NCBI GenBank assembly: GCA_033851545.1
Contig: JAWWOO010000041.1
Span: forward strand, 62,001 to 126,000
DNA from: JAWWOL01 sp033851545
GTDB lineage: Bacteria > Actinomycetota > Actinomycetes > JAWWOL01
DNA length: 64,000 bases
Direction of reading: 5' to 3'
Shown here: in pieces, positions 25,061 to 32,477 of the stretch
How positions within the stretch are numbered: the stretch's first letter is position 1
Layout of the letters: each line of letters begins with the position of its first letter
Translations under genes and position numbers: made by a program
The notes under the pieces: model-generated
Told to the model about the DNA's origin: nothing
Database searches by the model: none
The model's input: only the letters and a program-made list of their open reading frames with translations

Positions 25061-27058
25061 ATGAGGTTGTCCATCACGTCCGGCGGGCGGGCTCGTGCCC
25101 GGCGCGGGACAGTCGGTGCGGCGGTGCTGACCGCGTTCAGCGTCGCGACCGCACTGACCGGGGGAGTCGCCGGTGCCGCGTCGCCGGTAAGCGCAGCACA
25201 CCTCAAGACGGCCAAGGTGTGCGCTGCTGCCAAGCCGGGCCGGATGGCCTGTATGGCGATCAAGGTGCTCAACCCGGCCGAGCCGGCCGGCCTCTCCGCC
25301 GACGCGGTCACGCCCAACGTCACGCCGAGCGGCTACGGCCCCAGCAGCCTGCAGTCCGCGTACGCCCTGCCGTCCAGCACCGCCGGATCCGGACAGACCG
25401 TGGCCATCGTCGACGCGTACGACGACCCCAACGCCGAGTCGGACCTTGCCGCCTACCGCAGCCAGTACGGGCTGCCGGCGTGTACCACAGCCAACGGCTG
25501 CTTCGCCAAGGTCAGCCAGACCGGCTCGACGACGTCGCTGCCGGCGCCCAACACCGGCTGGGCCGGTGAGATCTCGCTCGACCTCGACATGGTCTCTGCG
25601 GTCTGCCCGCTCTGCCACATCCTGCTCGTCGAGGCGACCACCCCGACGACGGCCAACCTCGGCACTGCTGTCAACCGCGCCGTGACGATGGGCGCGAAGT
25701 TCGTGTCCAACTCCTACGGTGGCCCCGAGGGCGGCTCGGAGAACAGCTACGACACCTCCTACTACCACCATGCCGGTGTGGCGATCACCGCCAGCTCGGG
25801 TGACTCCGACTACGACGGCGGCTCCTACCCGGCGACCGGCGCCTACGTCACGGCGGTCGGCGGCACGACGCTGAACACCGCGAGCAACGCGCGCGGCTGG
25901 ACCGAAAAGGTCTGGAACACCACCAGCTACACCGAGGGCGCCGGGTCGGGCTGCTCGAAGTACGTCGCCAAGCCGGCGTTCCAGAACGGCATCACCACCG
26001 GGTGCACCAAGCGGGCAGAGGCGGACGTCTCCGCCGTCGCCGACCCGGCCACCGGCGTCGCGGTCTACCAGACCTACGGCGGCTCCGGCTGGGCGGTCTA
26101 CGGAGGTACGAGCGCAGCCGCGCCGATCGTCGCGTCGGTCTATGCGCTGGCCGGAACGCCTGGTGCGTCGGACAACCCGAACACCTATCCGTACGCGCAC
26201 ACCGGCAACCTCTACGACGTGACCACCGGATCCAACGGCACCTGTGGCGCGCCGCTGTGCACCGCCGGCGCCGGCTGGGACGGTCCGACCGGACTCGGCA
26301 CCCCCAACGGCGTGGCGGCCTTCAAGGCGGGCAGCGGCGGCCCCACTCCGGTCACCGTGGCCAACCCCGGCTCCAAGACCGGCACGGTGGGCACGGCGAC
26401 CTCGCTGCAGCTGTCGGCCAGCGGCGGCACGTCCCCGTACACCTGGACGGCGGGCGGCCTGCCGACCGGGCTGTCGATCAGCTCGTCGGGCCTGATCTCC
26501 GGAACTCCTTCCGCAGCAGGCACTTTCACCGTCACCGCGACGGCGAAGGACTCAACCGGCGCCACCGGCAGCACGTCGTTCACGTGGACGATCAGCGCCT
26601 CGGGCGGTGGCTCGTGCAGCGGTCAGAAGCTGCTCAACCCGGGCTTCGAGTCGGGCGCCACCAGCTGGTCCCAGACCAGCGGTGTCATCAACACCGACTC
26701 GGCGCACTCCCACGCGGGCACCGGATATGCGTGGCTCGACGGCTACGGCACAACCCACACGGACACCCTCTCGCAGGCGGTCGCCATCCCGGCCGGCTGC
26801 AGCGCCTCGCTCTCGTACTACCTCTACATCAGCTCGAGCGAGGGCACGGGGGCGGCGTACGACAAGCTGGCGGTCTCGGCCAACGGCACCACGGTGCAGT
26901 CCTACTCCAACGTCAACAAGGGCACCGGATACGTACTGCGGACAGTCAGCCTGAGTGCCTACGCCGGGTCGACGGTGACCATCAAGTGGACCGGCACGGA
27001 GGACAGCTCGCTCGCCACGTCGTTCTTCGTCGACGACACGGCCCTGACCCTGAGCTAA
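25061..27058 (+). CDS. Secreted sedolisin-like serine-carboxyl peptidase (S53) with C-terminal beta-sandwich domains, 665 aa
   Basis: Signal peptide with a twin basic start (about 1-40). The S53 catalytic domain spans about 90-425: E170 and D174 (GEISLDLD, the ExxxD pair), oxyanion-type Asp in ASSGDSDYDG and nucleophile S351 in GGTSAAAP. A putative Ig-like (He_PIG) domain follows at about 430-520 (LPTGLSISSSGLISGTPSAA), then a carbohydrate-binding-like sandwich beginning LLNPGFESG. Only about 50 residues lie between signal peptide and catalytic domain, so the long pro-domain of classical sedolisins is missing. ATG with AAAGGA upstream. Confidence 0.88.
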   Translation: MRLSITSGGRARARRGTVGAAVLTAFSVATALTGGVAGAASPVSAAHLKTAKVCAAAKPGRMACMAIKVLNPAEPAGLSADAVTPNVTPSGYGPSSLQSAYALPSSTAGSGQTVAIVDAYDDPNAESDLAAYRSQYGLPACTTANGCFAKVSQTGSTTSLPAPNTGWAGEISLDLDMVSAVCPLCHILLVEATTPTTANLGTAVNRAVTMGAKFVSNSYGGPEGGSENSYDTSYYHHAGVAITASSGDSDYDGGSYPATGAYVTAVGGTTLNTASNARGWTEKVWNTTSYTEGAGSGCSKYVAKPAFQNGITTGCTKRAEADVSAVADPATGVAVYQTYGGSGWAVYGGTSAAAPIVASVYALAGTPGASDNPNTYPYAHTGNLYDVTTGSNGTCGAPLCTAGAGWDGPTGLGTPNGVAAFKAGSGGPTPVTVANPGSKTGTVGTATSLQLSASGGTSPYTWTAGGLPTGLSISSSGLISGTPSAAGTFTVTATAKDSTGATGSTSFTWTISASGGGSCSGQKLLNPGFESGATSWSQTSGVINTDSAHSHAGTGYAWLDGYGTTHTDTLSQAVAIPAGCSASLSYYLYISSSEGTGAAYDKLAVSANGTTVQSYSNVNKGTGYVLRTVSLSAYAGSTVTIKWTGTEDSSLATSFFVDDTALTLS

Positions 27059-27073
27059 CCGGTTGAACGTGGG

Positions 27074-27110
27074 GGGGCGGGCTGTCGAGGCGGCCCGCCC
27101 CTCACCTCTT
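27074..27110 (+). terminator. Terminator after the protease gene
   Basis: 9-bp perfect GC stem (GGGGCGGGC / GCCCGCCCC), 10-nt loop, then TCACCTCTT. Lies between convergent ends of the protease and the DUF898 gene. Confidence 0.7.
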
Positions 27111-27134
27111 TCGATGGCCGGCCGAGTGGCGCGA

Positions 27135-27617
27135 CTACCCGTGTCGGACCGTGTGCACCGGGGCCTCGAATTCGGTGTTCTCCCACAGCCAGCGGGCGAT
27201 CCTTGGTCCGACCCAGAAGCTGTAGACGCCCAGGGTGATGACGCACAGCGCGAACCAAATGAGCCAGTTGCCGAACAGCCCCCACGCGCTGCCGGTGAAC
27301 TGAAGCCGGTGCCCGTCGATGTAGGAGTGCTTGGCGCGCCAACGTTGCCGCAGCACCAGTGCGAACGGGTAGCAGATACCCAGGGTCACGACGGTGATCA
27401 GCAACGCCAGGAGACCTGTGCCGAAGTACGTTGCTGCCCCGCCGTCGAAAGCGAACTGCCGTCCGTCGCGGATCATGGGCGCCGCCGCGGGCAGGGGCTG
27501 CGCCAGAAGCCCGTACTGAGGCCAAGGCGGAGCGCCGTGCGGTGGCGGGATCGAGGGCGGCCCGGCAGTCGGGGGCGCCCCCCAGGGCTGAAGCGGAGCT
27601 CTCGTGGGCTCGGTCAT
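27135..27617 (-). CDS. DUF898 (YjgN-like) membrane protein, 160 aa
   Basis: A Pro-rich cytoplasmic start of about 45 residues precedes a DUF898 unit: FAFDGGAATYFGTGLLAL, a helix to LVLRQRWRAKHSYIDGHRLQFTG, then a second hydrophobic stretch LFGNWLIWFALCVITLGVYSFWV and the end motif RIARWLWENTEF. Function unknown. ATG with GGAGG five bases upstream. The 178-bp gap before it (27618-27795) separates it from the LacI gene; nothing clear is seen there. Confidence 0.8.
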   Translation of the reverse strand: MTEPTRAPLQPWGAPPTAGPPSIPPPHGAPPWPQYGLLAQPLPAAAPMIRDGRQFAFDGGAATYFGTGLLALLITVVTLGICYPFALVLRQRWRAKHSYIDGHRLQFTGSAWGLFGNWLIWFALCVITLGVYSFWVGPRIARWLWENTEFEAPVHTVRHG

Positions 27618-27795
27618 GCGACCTCCAAGAGGATGGGCAGCGTGCAGGAATGGACGCTGCTCCGGCGAAAGGCAGAGCGCAGCCGGATAGCGCGACGCAC
27701 GCCGCGGCACATTGAAACGCAGCCATTGATCGAGGGGAGGGGATTGGCGAAACCGGTCCCATTCGTCCCGAGTTGTGCCGTCAGGGGCGGACGGC

Positions 27796-28797
27796 TCAGA
27801 TGCGGCGCGTGGACTCGCGCTCGGTGAGTACGGGGGACAGTAGCCGGGTCTCGACCGCCGTTGCGCCCTCGAGGTGACGCAGCACCATCTCGACCGCGAT
27901 CTCGCCGACGTCGCCCGCCGGCAGGCCGATGTTGGTGAACGCGACGGCGTGGGTGTCGGCCATGTCGTCGGGGCACACCGCGACCACGGAGGCGTCCGCG
28001 GGAACCTCCCGGCCGAACTCCTGGAGCACGGCGACCACCGATGGCAGCACGCTCTCGTTGTGCACCAACCATCCGGTGGTCCCTGGCTGCCGGTCCAGGA
28101 CGTCGGCCACCGCTCTGCGCAACCCGTCGAAGCTCGGCTCGCAGGCGGTGGCCACTGCGGCGACATCGCGTCGGGCAGCGGCCTTCTCGAAACCGGCGAG
28201 AGTGCGCTGCGCATATCCCGTACGTCGTTCGTAGACAGCGGCCGGAGCGCCGACCAGGGCGAGCGAGCGGTGGCCGAGGTCGGCCAGATGGTCGACGGCC
28301 AGGGCCGCAGCCGCGCTGAAGTGCAGGTCCACGGCGCTGAGCCCGACCGGCCGCTCCGGCAAGCCGATCAGTACGGCCGGCTGGTCGAGCGCGCGCAGGA
28401 TCGGCAGCCGCGGGTCATCGGCCTGCAGGTCCATCACGATGAACGCGTCGGCCAGTGCCGAGGCGGCGACCCGTCTGACGCCGGCGACGCCCTCCGCCTG
28501 GGTGAGCAGCAGCACGTCATAGTCGGCCAGCCTGGCCCGCGTGACCACGGCCGCGGCGAACTCCATCACGACGGGGACGTTCTGGTCGGCGCGCAGCGGG
28601 ACCACCAGGGCGAGCACGTTGGTGCGCCCGCCGGCGAGCGCCCGGGCTCCGGCGTTGGGCTGGTAGTTGAGGTCGCGGATGGCCCGCAGCACCCGGTCGG
28701 CCGTCTCCTTGGAGATCGGCCGCTTGCCGCTGAGCACGTACGACACGGTGCTGGCCGAGACCTGAGCAGCCTTGGCGACGTCACCGATGCTCACCAC
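27796..28797 (-). CDS. LacI-family transcriptional regulator of the adjacent alpha-xyloside operon, 333 aa
   Basis: The N-terminal HTH and hinge are complete (SIGDVAKAAQVSASTVSYVL, then YQPNAGARALAGGRT), followed by a periplasmic-binding-protein-like ligand domain (LALVVPLRADQNVP onward; LGHRSLALVG; FTNIGLPAGDVGEIAVEMVL). It is divergent from the binding-protein/permease/GH31 operon. Identical 14-bp cores (TCGAAGCGCATCGA) occur just before this gene and before the operon, so it probably represses both until a xylose-containing oligosaccharide binds. Tandem GTG codons, with AAGGGGAG about 9 bases upstream. Confidence 0.9.
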   Translation of the reverse strand: MVSIGDVAKAAQVSASTVSYVLSGKRPISKETADRVLRAIRDLNYQPNAGARALAGGRTNVLALVVPLRADQNVPVVMEFAAAVVTRARLADYDVLLLTQAEGVAGVRRVAASALADAFIVMDLQADDPRLPILRALDQPAVLIGLPERPVGLSAVDLHFSAAAALAVDHLADLGHRSLALVGAPAAVYERRTGYAQRTLAGFEKAAARRDVAAVATACEPSFDGLRRAVADVLDRQPGTTGWLVHNESVLPSVVAVLQEFGREVPADASVVAVCPDDMADTHAVAFTNIGLPAGDVGEIAVEMVLRHLEGATAVETRLLSPVLTERESTRRI

Positions 28798-28813
28798 GGT
28801 TGTGCTCCCCTTC

Positions 28814-28831
28814 GGTCGAAGCGCATCGACC
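28814..28831. promoter_or_regulatory. LacI-type operator in front of the LacI gene
   Basis: GGTCGAAGCGCATCGACC, an 18-bp near-palindrome (one mismatched pair) centred on GCGC, 17 bp upstream of the LacI start. Its core is repeated exactly at 29010-29023. Confidence 0.75.
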
Positions 28832-28967
28832 CGGACGAGCGCGTGAAGTCACTGTACCGCCAAGGATCCACCCAAGCCGACGAAGTCCTCGCTACCACCC
28901 TCAGGTTAGTTGGCCGCCCAGCCTTATCACGATTCGGACACGGTCTGCCGGTGCGGGCTCTCCTCCG

Positions 28968-28997
28968 TTGACACCCGAAAGACGGGGCACCTACTCT
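28968..28997 (+). promoter_or_regulatory. Promoter of the alpha-xyloside operon
   Basis: TTGACA (28968-28973), 18-bp spacer, TACTCT (28992-28997). The predicted start near 29004 lies just upstream of the LacI operator at 29010-29023. Confidence 0.7.
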
Positions 28998-29009
28998 CAC
29001 GGCGTTGCG

Positions 29010-29023
29010 TCGAAGCGCATCGA
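29010..29023. promoter_or_regulatory. LacI-type operator in front of the alpha-xyloside operon
   Basis: TCGAAGCGCATCGA, identical to the core at 28816-28829. Centred about 13 bp after the predicted transcription start, a position where a bound repressor would block transcription. Confidence 0.75.
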
Positions 29024-29086
29024 TGAACCTTCGACAACCCCCCGACTCCGCTTCCCACCGTCCGATGACCTCCTGAGAGGATCGCC

Positions 29087-30577
29087 ATGGGCATCACCCT
29101 GAAGCGCCCGGCCAGAGCACGCAGCACGTTGGGTCTCGCGCTGACCTTGGCCACCGCCGGATCGCTGGCCTTGGCCGGCTGCGGAACCTCGAGCGGCAGC
29201 AACGCGTCCGCGACCTCCGCGGCCGGCGGCAGTGCAGCCGCGCCTGCATCGGCCACCAGTGCCGCCGCTTCGTCGACCGCGGCCCCGGCGAGTGCGAAGG
29301 GCAGCGCGTCCCCCACCTCCAGTGCCGCACCCGCCTCGACCCAGGTCCTCGGCGGTGGCAGCGGCAAGTACGCCGGCCAGACGCTGACCCTCTGGGACTA
29401 CGAGACGGCCGACAGCGCGCTGGGCAAAGCGCGGGCGCTCGCCATCAAGGACTTCCTGGCCTCCCACCCCGGCGCCAAGGTCAAGTACGAGCTGAAGTCG
29501 TTCGAGCAGATCAACTCCAGCGCGTCCCTCATCCTCAACTCGAACAGCGCGCCCGACGTCATGGAGTACAACAAGGGCAACGCGACCTCCGGCCTGCTGT
29601 CCAAGCAGGGCCTGCTGACCGACCTCGGCTCCCAGGTGAGCAAGTTCGGCTGGGACAAGCTGCTCAGCCCGAGCCTCCAGGTCACCGCGAAGTACGACCC
29701 GACCGGCTCGATGGGCTCCGGCAAGTGGTACGGCATCCCGACGTACGGCGAGTTCGTCTTCGTCTACTACAACAAGGACCTGTTCGCGAAGAACAACATC
29801 TCGGTCCCGACGACGCTGGCCGACTTCGAGTCCGACCTGGCGAAGCTCAAGGCCGCCGGCCTCACCCCGATCGCGAACGGCGGCGCGGAGTACCCGACGC
29901 AGCAGATCTTCTACGAGCTGTCGTTGTCCAAGGCCGACCGCCAGTTCGTCAACGACTTCCAGCTCTACCAGCACAAGGTGAACTTCCAGGGACCCCAGTT
30001 CACCTTCGGGGCGACGACCCTGCAGGACTGGGTCAACAAGGGCTACATCGCGAAGAACACGGTCAACCTCAAGGCTCAGGACATGGGCAACGCCTTCGAG
30101 GCTCAGAAGAACCCGATCATGATCTCTGGCACCTGGTGGTACGGGACCCTGGCGAGCGAGATCAAGAACTTCAAGTGGGGCACCTTCCTCTTCCCCGGTA
30201 ACACCTACAACGCGGGCTCCAGCGGCAACCTGTGGGTGGTCCCGTCCAAGGCGAAGAACAAGGACCTGGCGTACGACTTCATCAACATCACGCTGGGCAA
30301 GGACGTCCAGACGCTGATGGGCAACTCGGGCGGCATCCCCGTCAACGCCGACCTTTCGCAGATCACCGACCCGGGCAACAAGCAGCTGATCGCCGACTTC
30401 AACACGCTCAACACGAAGAACGGCTTGTCGTACTACCCGGACTGGCCCGCCCCCGGCTACTACGACGTGATGCGTGCGTCCATCCAGGACCTGATGAACG
30501 GCAAGAGCCCGTCCAGCGTGCTGAGTGAGCTGGCGAAGCCGTACGACGACAACTTGGCCAACATCGGCAAGGGCTGA
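29087..30577 (+). CDS. ABC transporter sugar-binding lipoprotein (family 1 solute-binding protein), 496 aa
   Basis: Signal peptide with lipobox LAGC (Cys32) and a long Ala/Ser/Thr/Pro linker (about 33-90) that would let the protein reach through the cell wall. The binding domain begins near GQTLTLWDYETADS and includes APDVMEYNKGNATSG, GKWYGIPTYGEFVFVYYNKD and ISGTWWYG, all typical of oligosaccharide-binding SBPs. First gene of the operon; ligand inferred as an alpha-xyloside-type oligosaccharide from the GH31 enzyme. ATG with GAGAGGATC upstream. Confidence 0.92.
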   Translation: MGITLKRPARARSTLGLALTLATAGSLALAGCGTSSGSNASATSAAGGSAAAPASATSAAASSTAAPASAKGSASPTSSAAPASTQVLGGGSGKYAGQTLTLWDYETADSALGKARALAIKDFLASHPGAKVKYELKSFEQINSSASLILNSNSAPDVMEYNKGNATSGLLSKQGLLTDLGSQVSKFGWDKLLSPSLQVTAKYDPTGSMGSGKWYGIPTYGEFVFVYYNKDLFAKNNISVPTTLADFESDLAKLKAAGLTPIANGGAEYPTQQIFYELSLSKADRQFVNDFQLYQHKVNFQGPQFTFGATTLQDWVNKGYIAKNTVNLKAQDMGNAFEAQKNPIMISGTWWYGTLASEIKNFKWGTFLFPGNTYNAGSSGNLWVVPSKAKNKDLAYDFINITLGKDVQTLMGNSGGIPVNADLSQITDPGNKQLIADFNTLNTKNGLSYYPDWPAPGYYDVMRASIQDLMNGKSPSSVLSELAKPYDDNLANIGKG

Positions 30578-30632
30578 CCCGGCCGCCGCTGAAGATCACG
30601 TCCGTCCCGTGCCGCCAGCCGAAGGAGGTCCG

Positions 30633-31535
30633 ATGAGCCGTCGCAGACGTCGCCGCAACGGGTCGTACGCGGTCTACCTGATCCCGGGTGTCCTGCTGTG
30701 CGTGCCCGTGATCCTGGTGCCGGTCGTGGCCAACATCGGCATCAGCTTCACCCGGTGGCAGGGGATCGGCCGGCCGCACTGGGCCGGCTTCGCCAACTAC
30801 ACACGGCTGTTCCAGGACTCCAACTTCTGGGCGTCGTTCCGGCACATCGGCGCGATGGTCATCGCCATGGCCGTCGTGCCGACGCTGCTGGGACTGTTCC
30901 TCGCTGCAGTGCTGTTCGACTACGTCGCCAAGAAGTACGGCGACCGCGCCGCCAGCCTGTTCCGGTCCGGGCTCTACCTGCCGCAGGTGCTGCCCGCGGC
31001 CGTGACCGGCATCGTCTGGGGCTGGCTGCTCGCGCCGAGCGGGGCCATCAACTCCGTCCTCAAGGACGTCGGGCTGTCCGGCCAGACGGACTGGCTGGGC
31101 AACCCGAGCTGGGCGTTGATCAGCGTGATGCTCGTCCTCGTCTGGGTGCAGCTGGGCTATCCGGTTGTCATGTTCATGGCCGGGCTGCAGCGCATCGACC
31201 CTCAGCTGTACGAGGCCGCCGACCTCGACGGAGCCTCGTGGTGGCAACGGTTCCGGCACATCACCGTGCACCTGATCCGGCCGGAGTTCTACGTCGTCCT
31301 GGTCACCACCACGATCGCGGCTCTCAAAGTCTTCGCCCAGGTGTTCGTGCTGACCAGCGGCGGTCCCGGCAACGCAACCCTGGTGCCGTCCTACTTCGCG
31401 TACAAGAACTTCTTCGACATCCTCAACGTCGGCTACGGCTCAGCCATCTCGAGCGTCATGACGGTCATCATCGTCGTGGTCGGCTTCGTCTTCCTGCGGG
31501 CGCAGACCCGGGCCACCGAAAGCGGACTGTCATGA
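30633..31535 (+). CDS. Sugar ABC transporter permease 1 (MalF-type), 300 aa
   Basis: Six membrane helices, a basic N-terminus (MSRRRRRR), and the cytoplasmic EAA loop YEAADLDGASWWQRFRHITV that contacts the ATPase. ATG with a perfect GAAGGAGG ribosome-binding site. Its stop overlaps the second permease gene (ATGA). Confidence 0.93.
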   Translation: MSRRRRRRNGSYAVYLIPGVLLCVPVILVPVVANIGISFTRWQGIGRPHWAGFANYTRLFQDSNFWASFRHIGAMVIAMAVVPTLLGLFLAAVLFDYVAKKYGDRAASLFRSGLYLPQVLPAAVTGIVWGWLLAPSGAINSVLKDVGLSGQTDWLGNPSWALISVMLVLVWVQLGYPVVMFMAGLQRIDPQLYEAADLDGASWWQRFRHITVHLIRPEFYVVLVTTTIAALKVFAQVFVLTSGGPGNATLVPSYFAYKNFFDILNVGYGSAISSVMTVIIVVVGFVFLRAQTRATESGLS

Positions 31536-32428
31536 GTGCCGTCGTCGCGGAGGACGTGGCAACGCCGGTCCAGAAGCCGTCGGCCGGTCATCAGCTGCCG
31601 GCGGCGCGACGCACCCCGACCTCGTACGGCGTGCTGTGCGGCATGACGGTGCTGGTGCTGCTGGTCCTCGCGCCGTTCCTCGTCATCGTGATGAACGCGT
31701 TCAAGGCCCCGGCCGACTTCGCGGCGCACGGCCCGCTGGGCTGGCCACACTCACTGCACATCAAGACCGTCGTCAATTTCTGGAACAGCAGTGACTTCGG
31801 CGGCAAGCTGCTGAACAGCTTCGAGATCAGCCTCGCCGTTGCTGTCCTGGGCGTCCTGGTCTCCGTGTTCAACGCCTACGCGCTGGGCATCGGTCGGGTA
31901 CGCGGTCGCACGGCCTTCCTGGTCTTCTTCCTGCTCGCCAACGTCCTGCCACAGGAAGGCTTGGTCTATCCGCTCTACTACATGGCCAAGCAGGTCGGCC
32001 TGTACGACAGCAAGTGGGCCATCGTCGTCATCTTCACCGTGATCCAGAGCGCCTTCGGCACCTACCTGTTGTCGTCGGTCTACTCCGCGTTTCCCCGAGA
32101 GCTCATCGAGGCGGCCGCCATCGACGGAGCCGGGAGCTGGCGGACGCTGTGGCGGGTGGTCGTCCCGGTCAGCTTGCCGACGCTTTCGGTGCTGTTCACG
32201 TTCTTCTTCATCTGGACGTGGAACGAGTTCCTGCTCCCGCTCATCTTCCTGGTGTCCAACAGCAACCAGACGGTGCCCGTTGCCCTCGCGCAGCTGCAGG
32301 GCGAGCACACCACCGACATCACCGGCACGGCGGCGTCGTCCCTCCTGGGGATCCTGCCCGCCATCGTGTTCTTCCTCATCTTCCAGAGGACCCTGACCCG
32401 CGGTGTGGCGGTCGGATCCGTGAAATGA
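31532..32428 (+). CDS. Sugar ABC transporter permease 2 (MalG-type), 298 aa
   Basis: Six membrane helices after a polar start of about 30 residues. The EAA loop is ELIEAAAIDGAGSWRTLWRV, and the C-terminus FQRTLTRGVAVGSVK matches CUT1-family MalG-like permeases, which in this class end in GxxxGSVK. There is no ATPase in the operon; the MsiK-like protein at 19636-20727 is a candidate. Confidence 0.93.
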   Translation: MSAVVAEDVATPVQKPSAGHQLPAARRTPTSYGVLCGMTVLVLLVLAPFLVIVMNAFKAPADFAAHGPLGWPHSLHIKTVVNFWNSSDFGGKLLNSFEISLAVAVLGVLVSVFNAYALGIGRVRGRTAFLVFFLLANVLPQEGLVYPLYYMAKQVGLYDSKWAIVVIFTVIQSAFGTYLLSSVYSAFPRELIEAAAIDGAGSWRTLWRVVVPVSLPTLSVLFTFFFIWTWNEFLLPLIFLVSNSNQTVPVALAQLQGEHTTDITGTAASSLLGILPAIVFFLIFQRTLTRGVAVGSVK

Positions 32429-32477
32429 CAACGGTCCCGGCCCTCGTACCGCAAACCTCCGAAAGGTCTCATCGACA

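Noticed and set aside
27618..28214. Upstream extension of the DUF898 gene on the minus strand
   Set aside because: It runs through the LacI coding region in another frame; the ATG at 27617 has a good GGAGG and begins the family-like protein.
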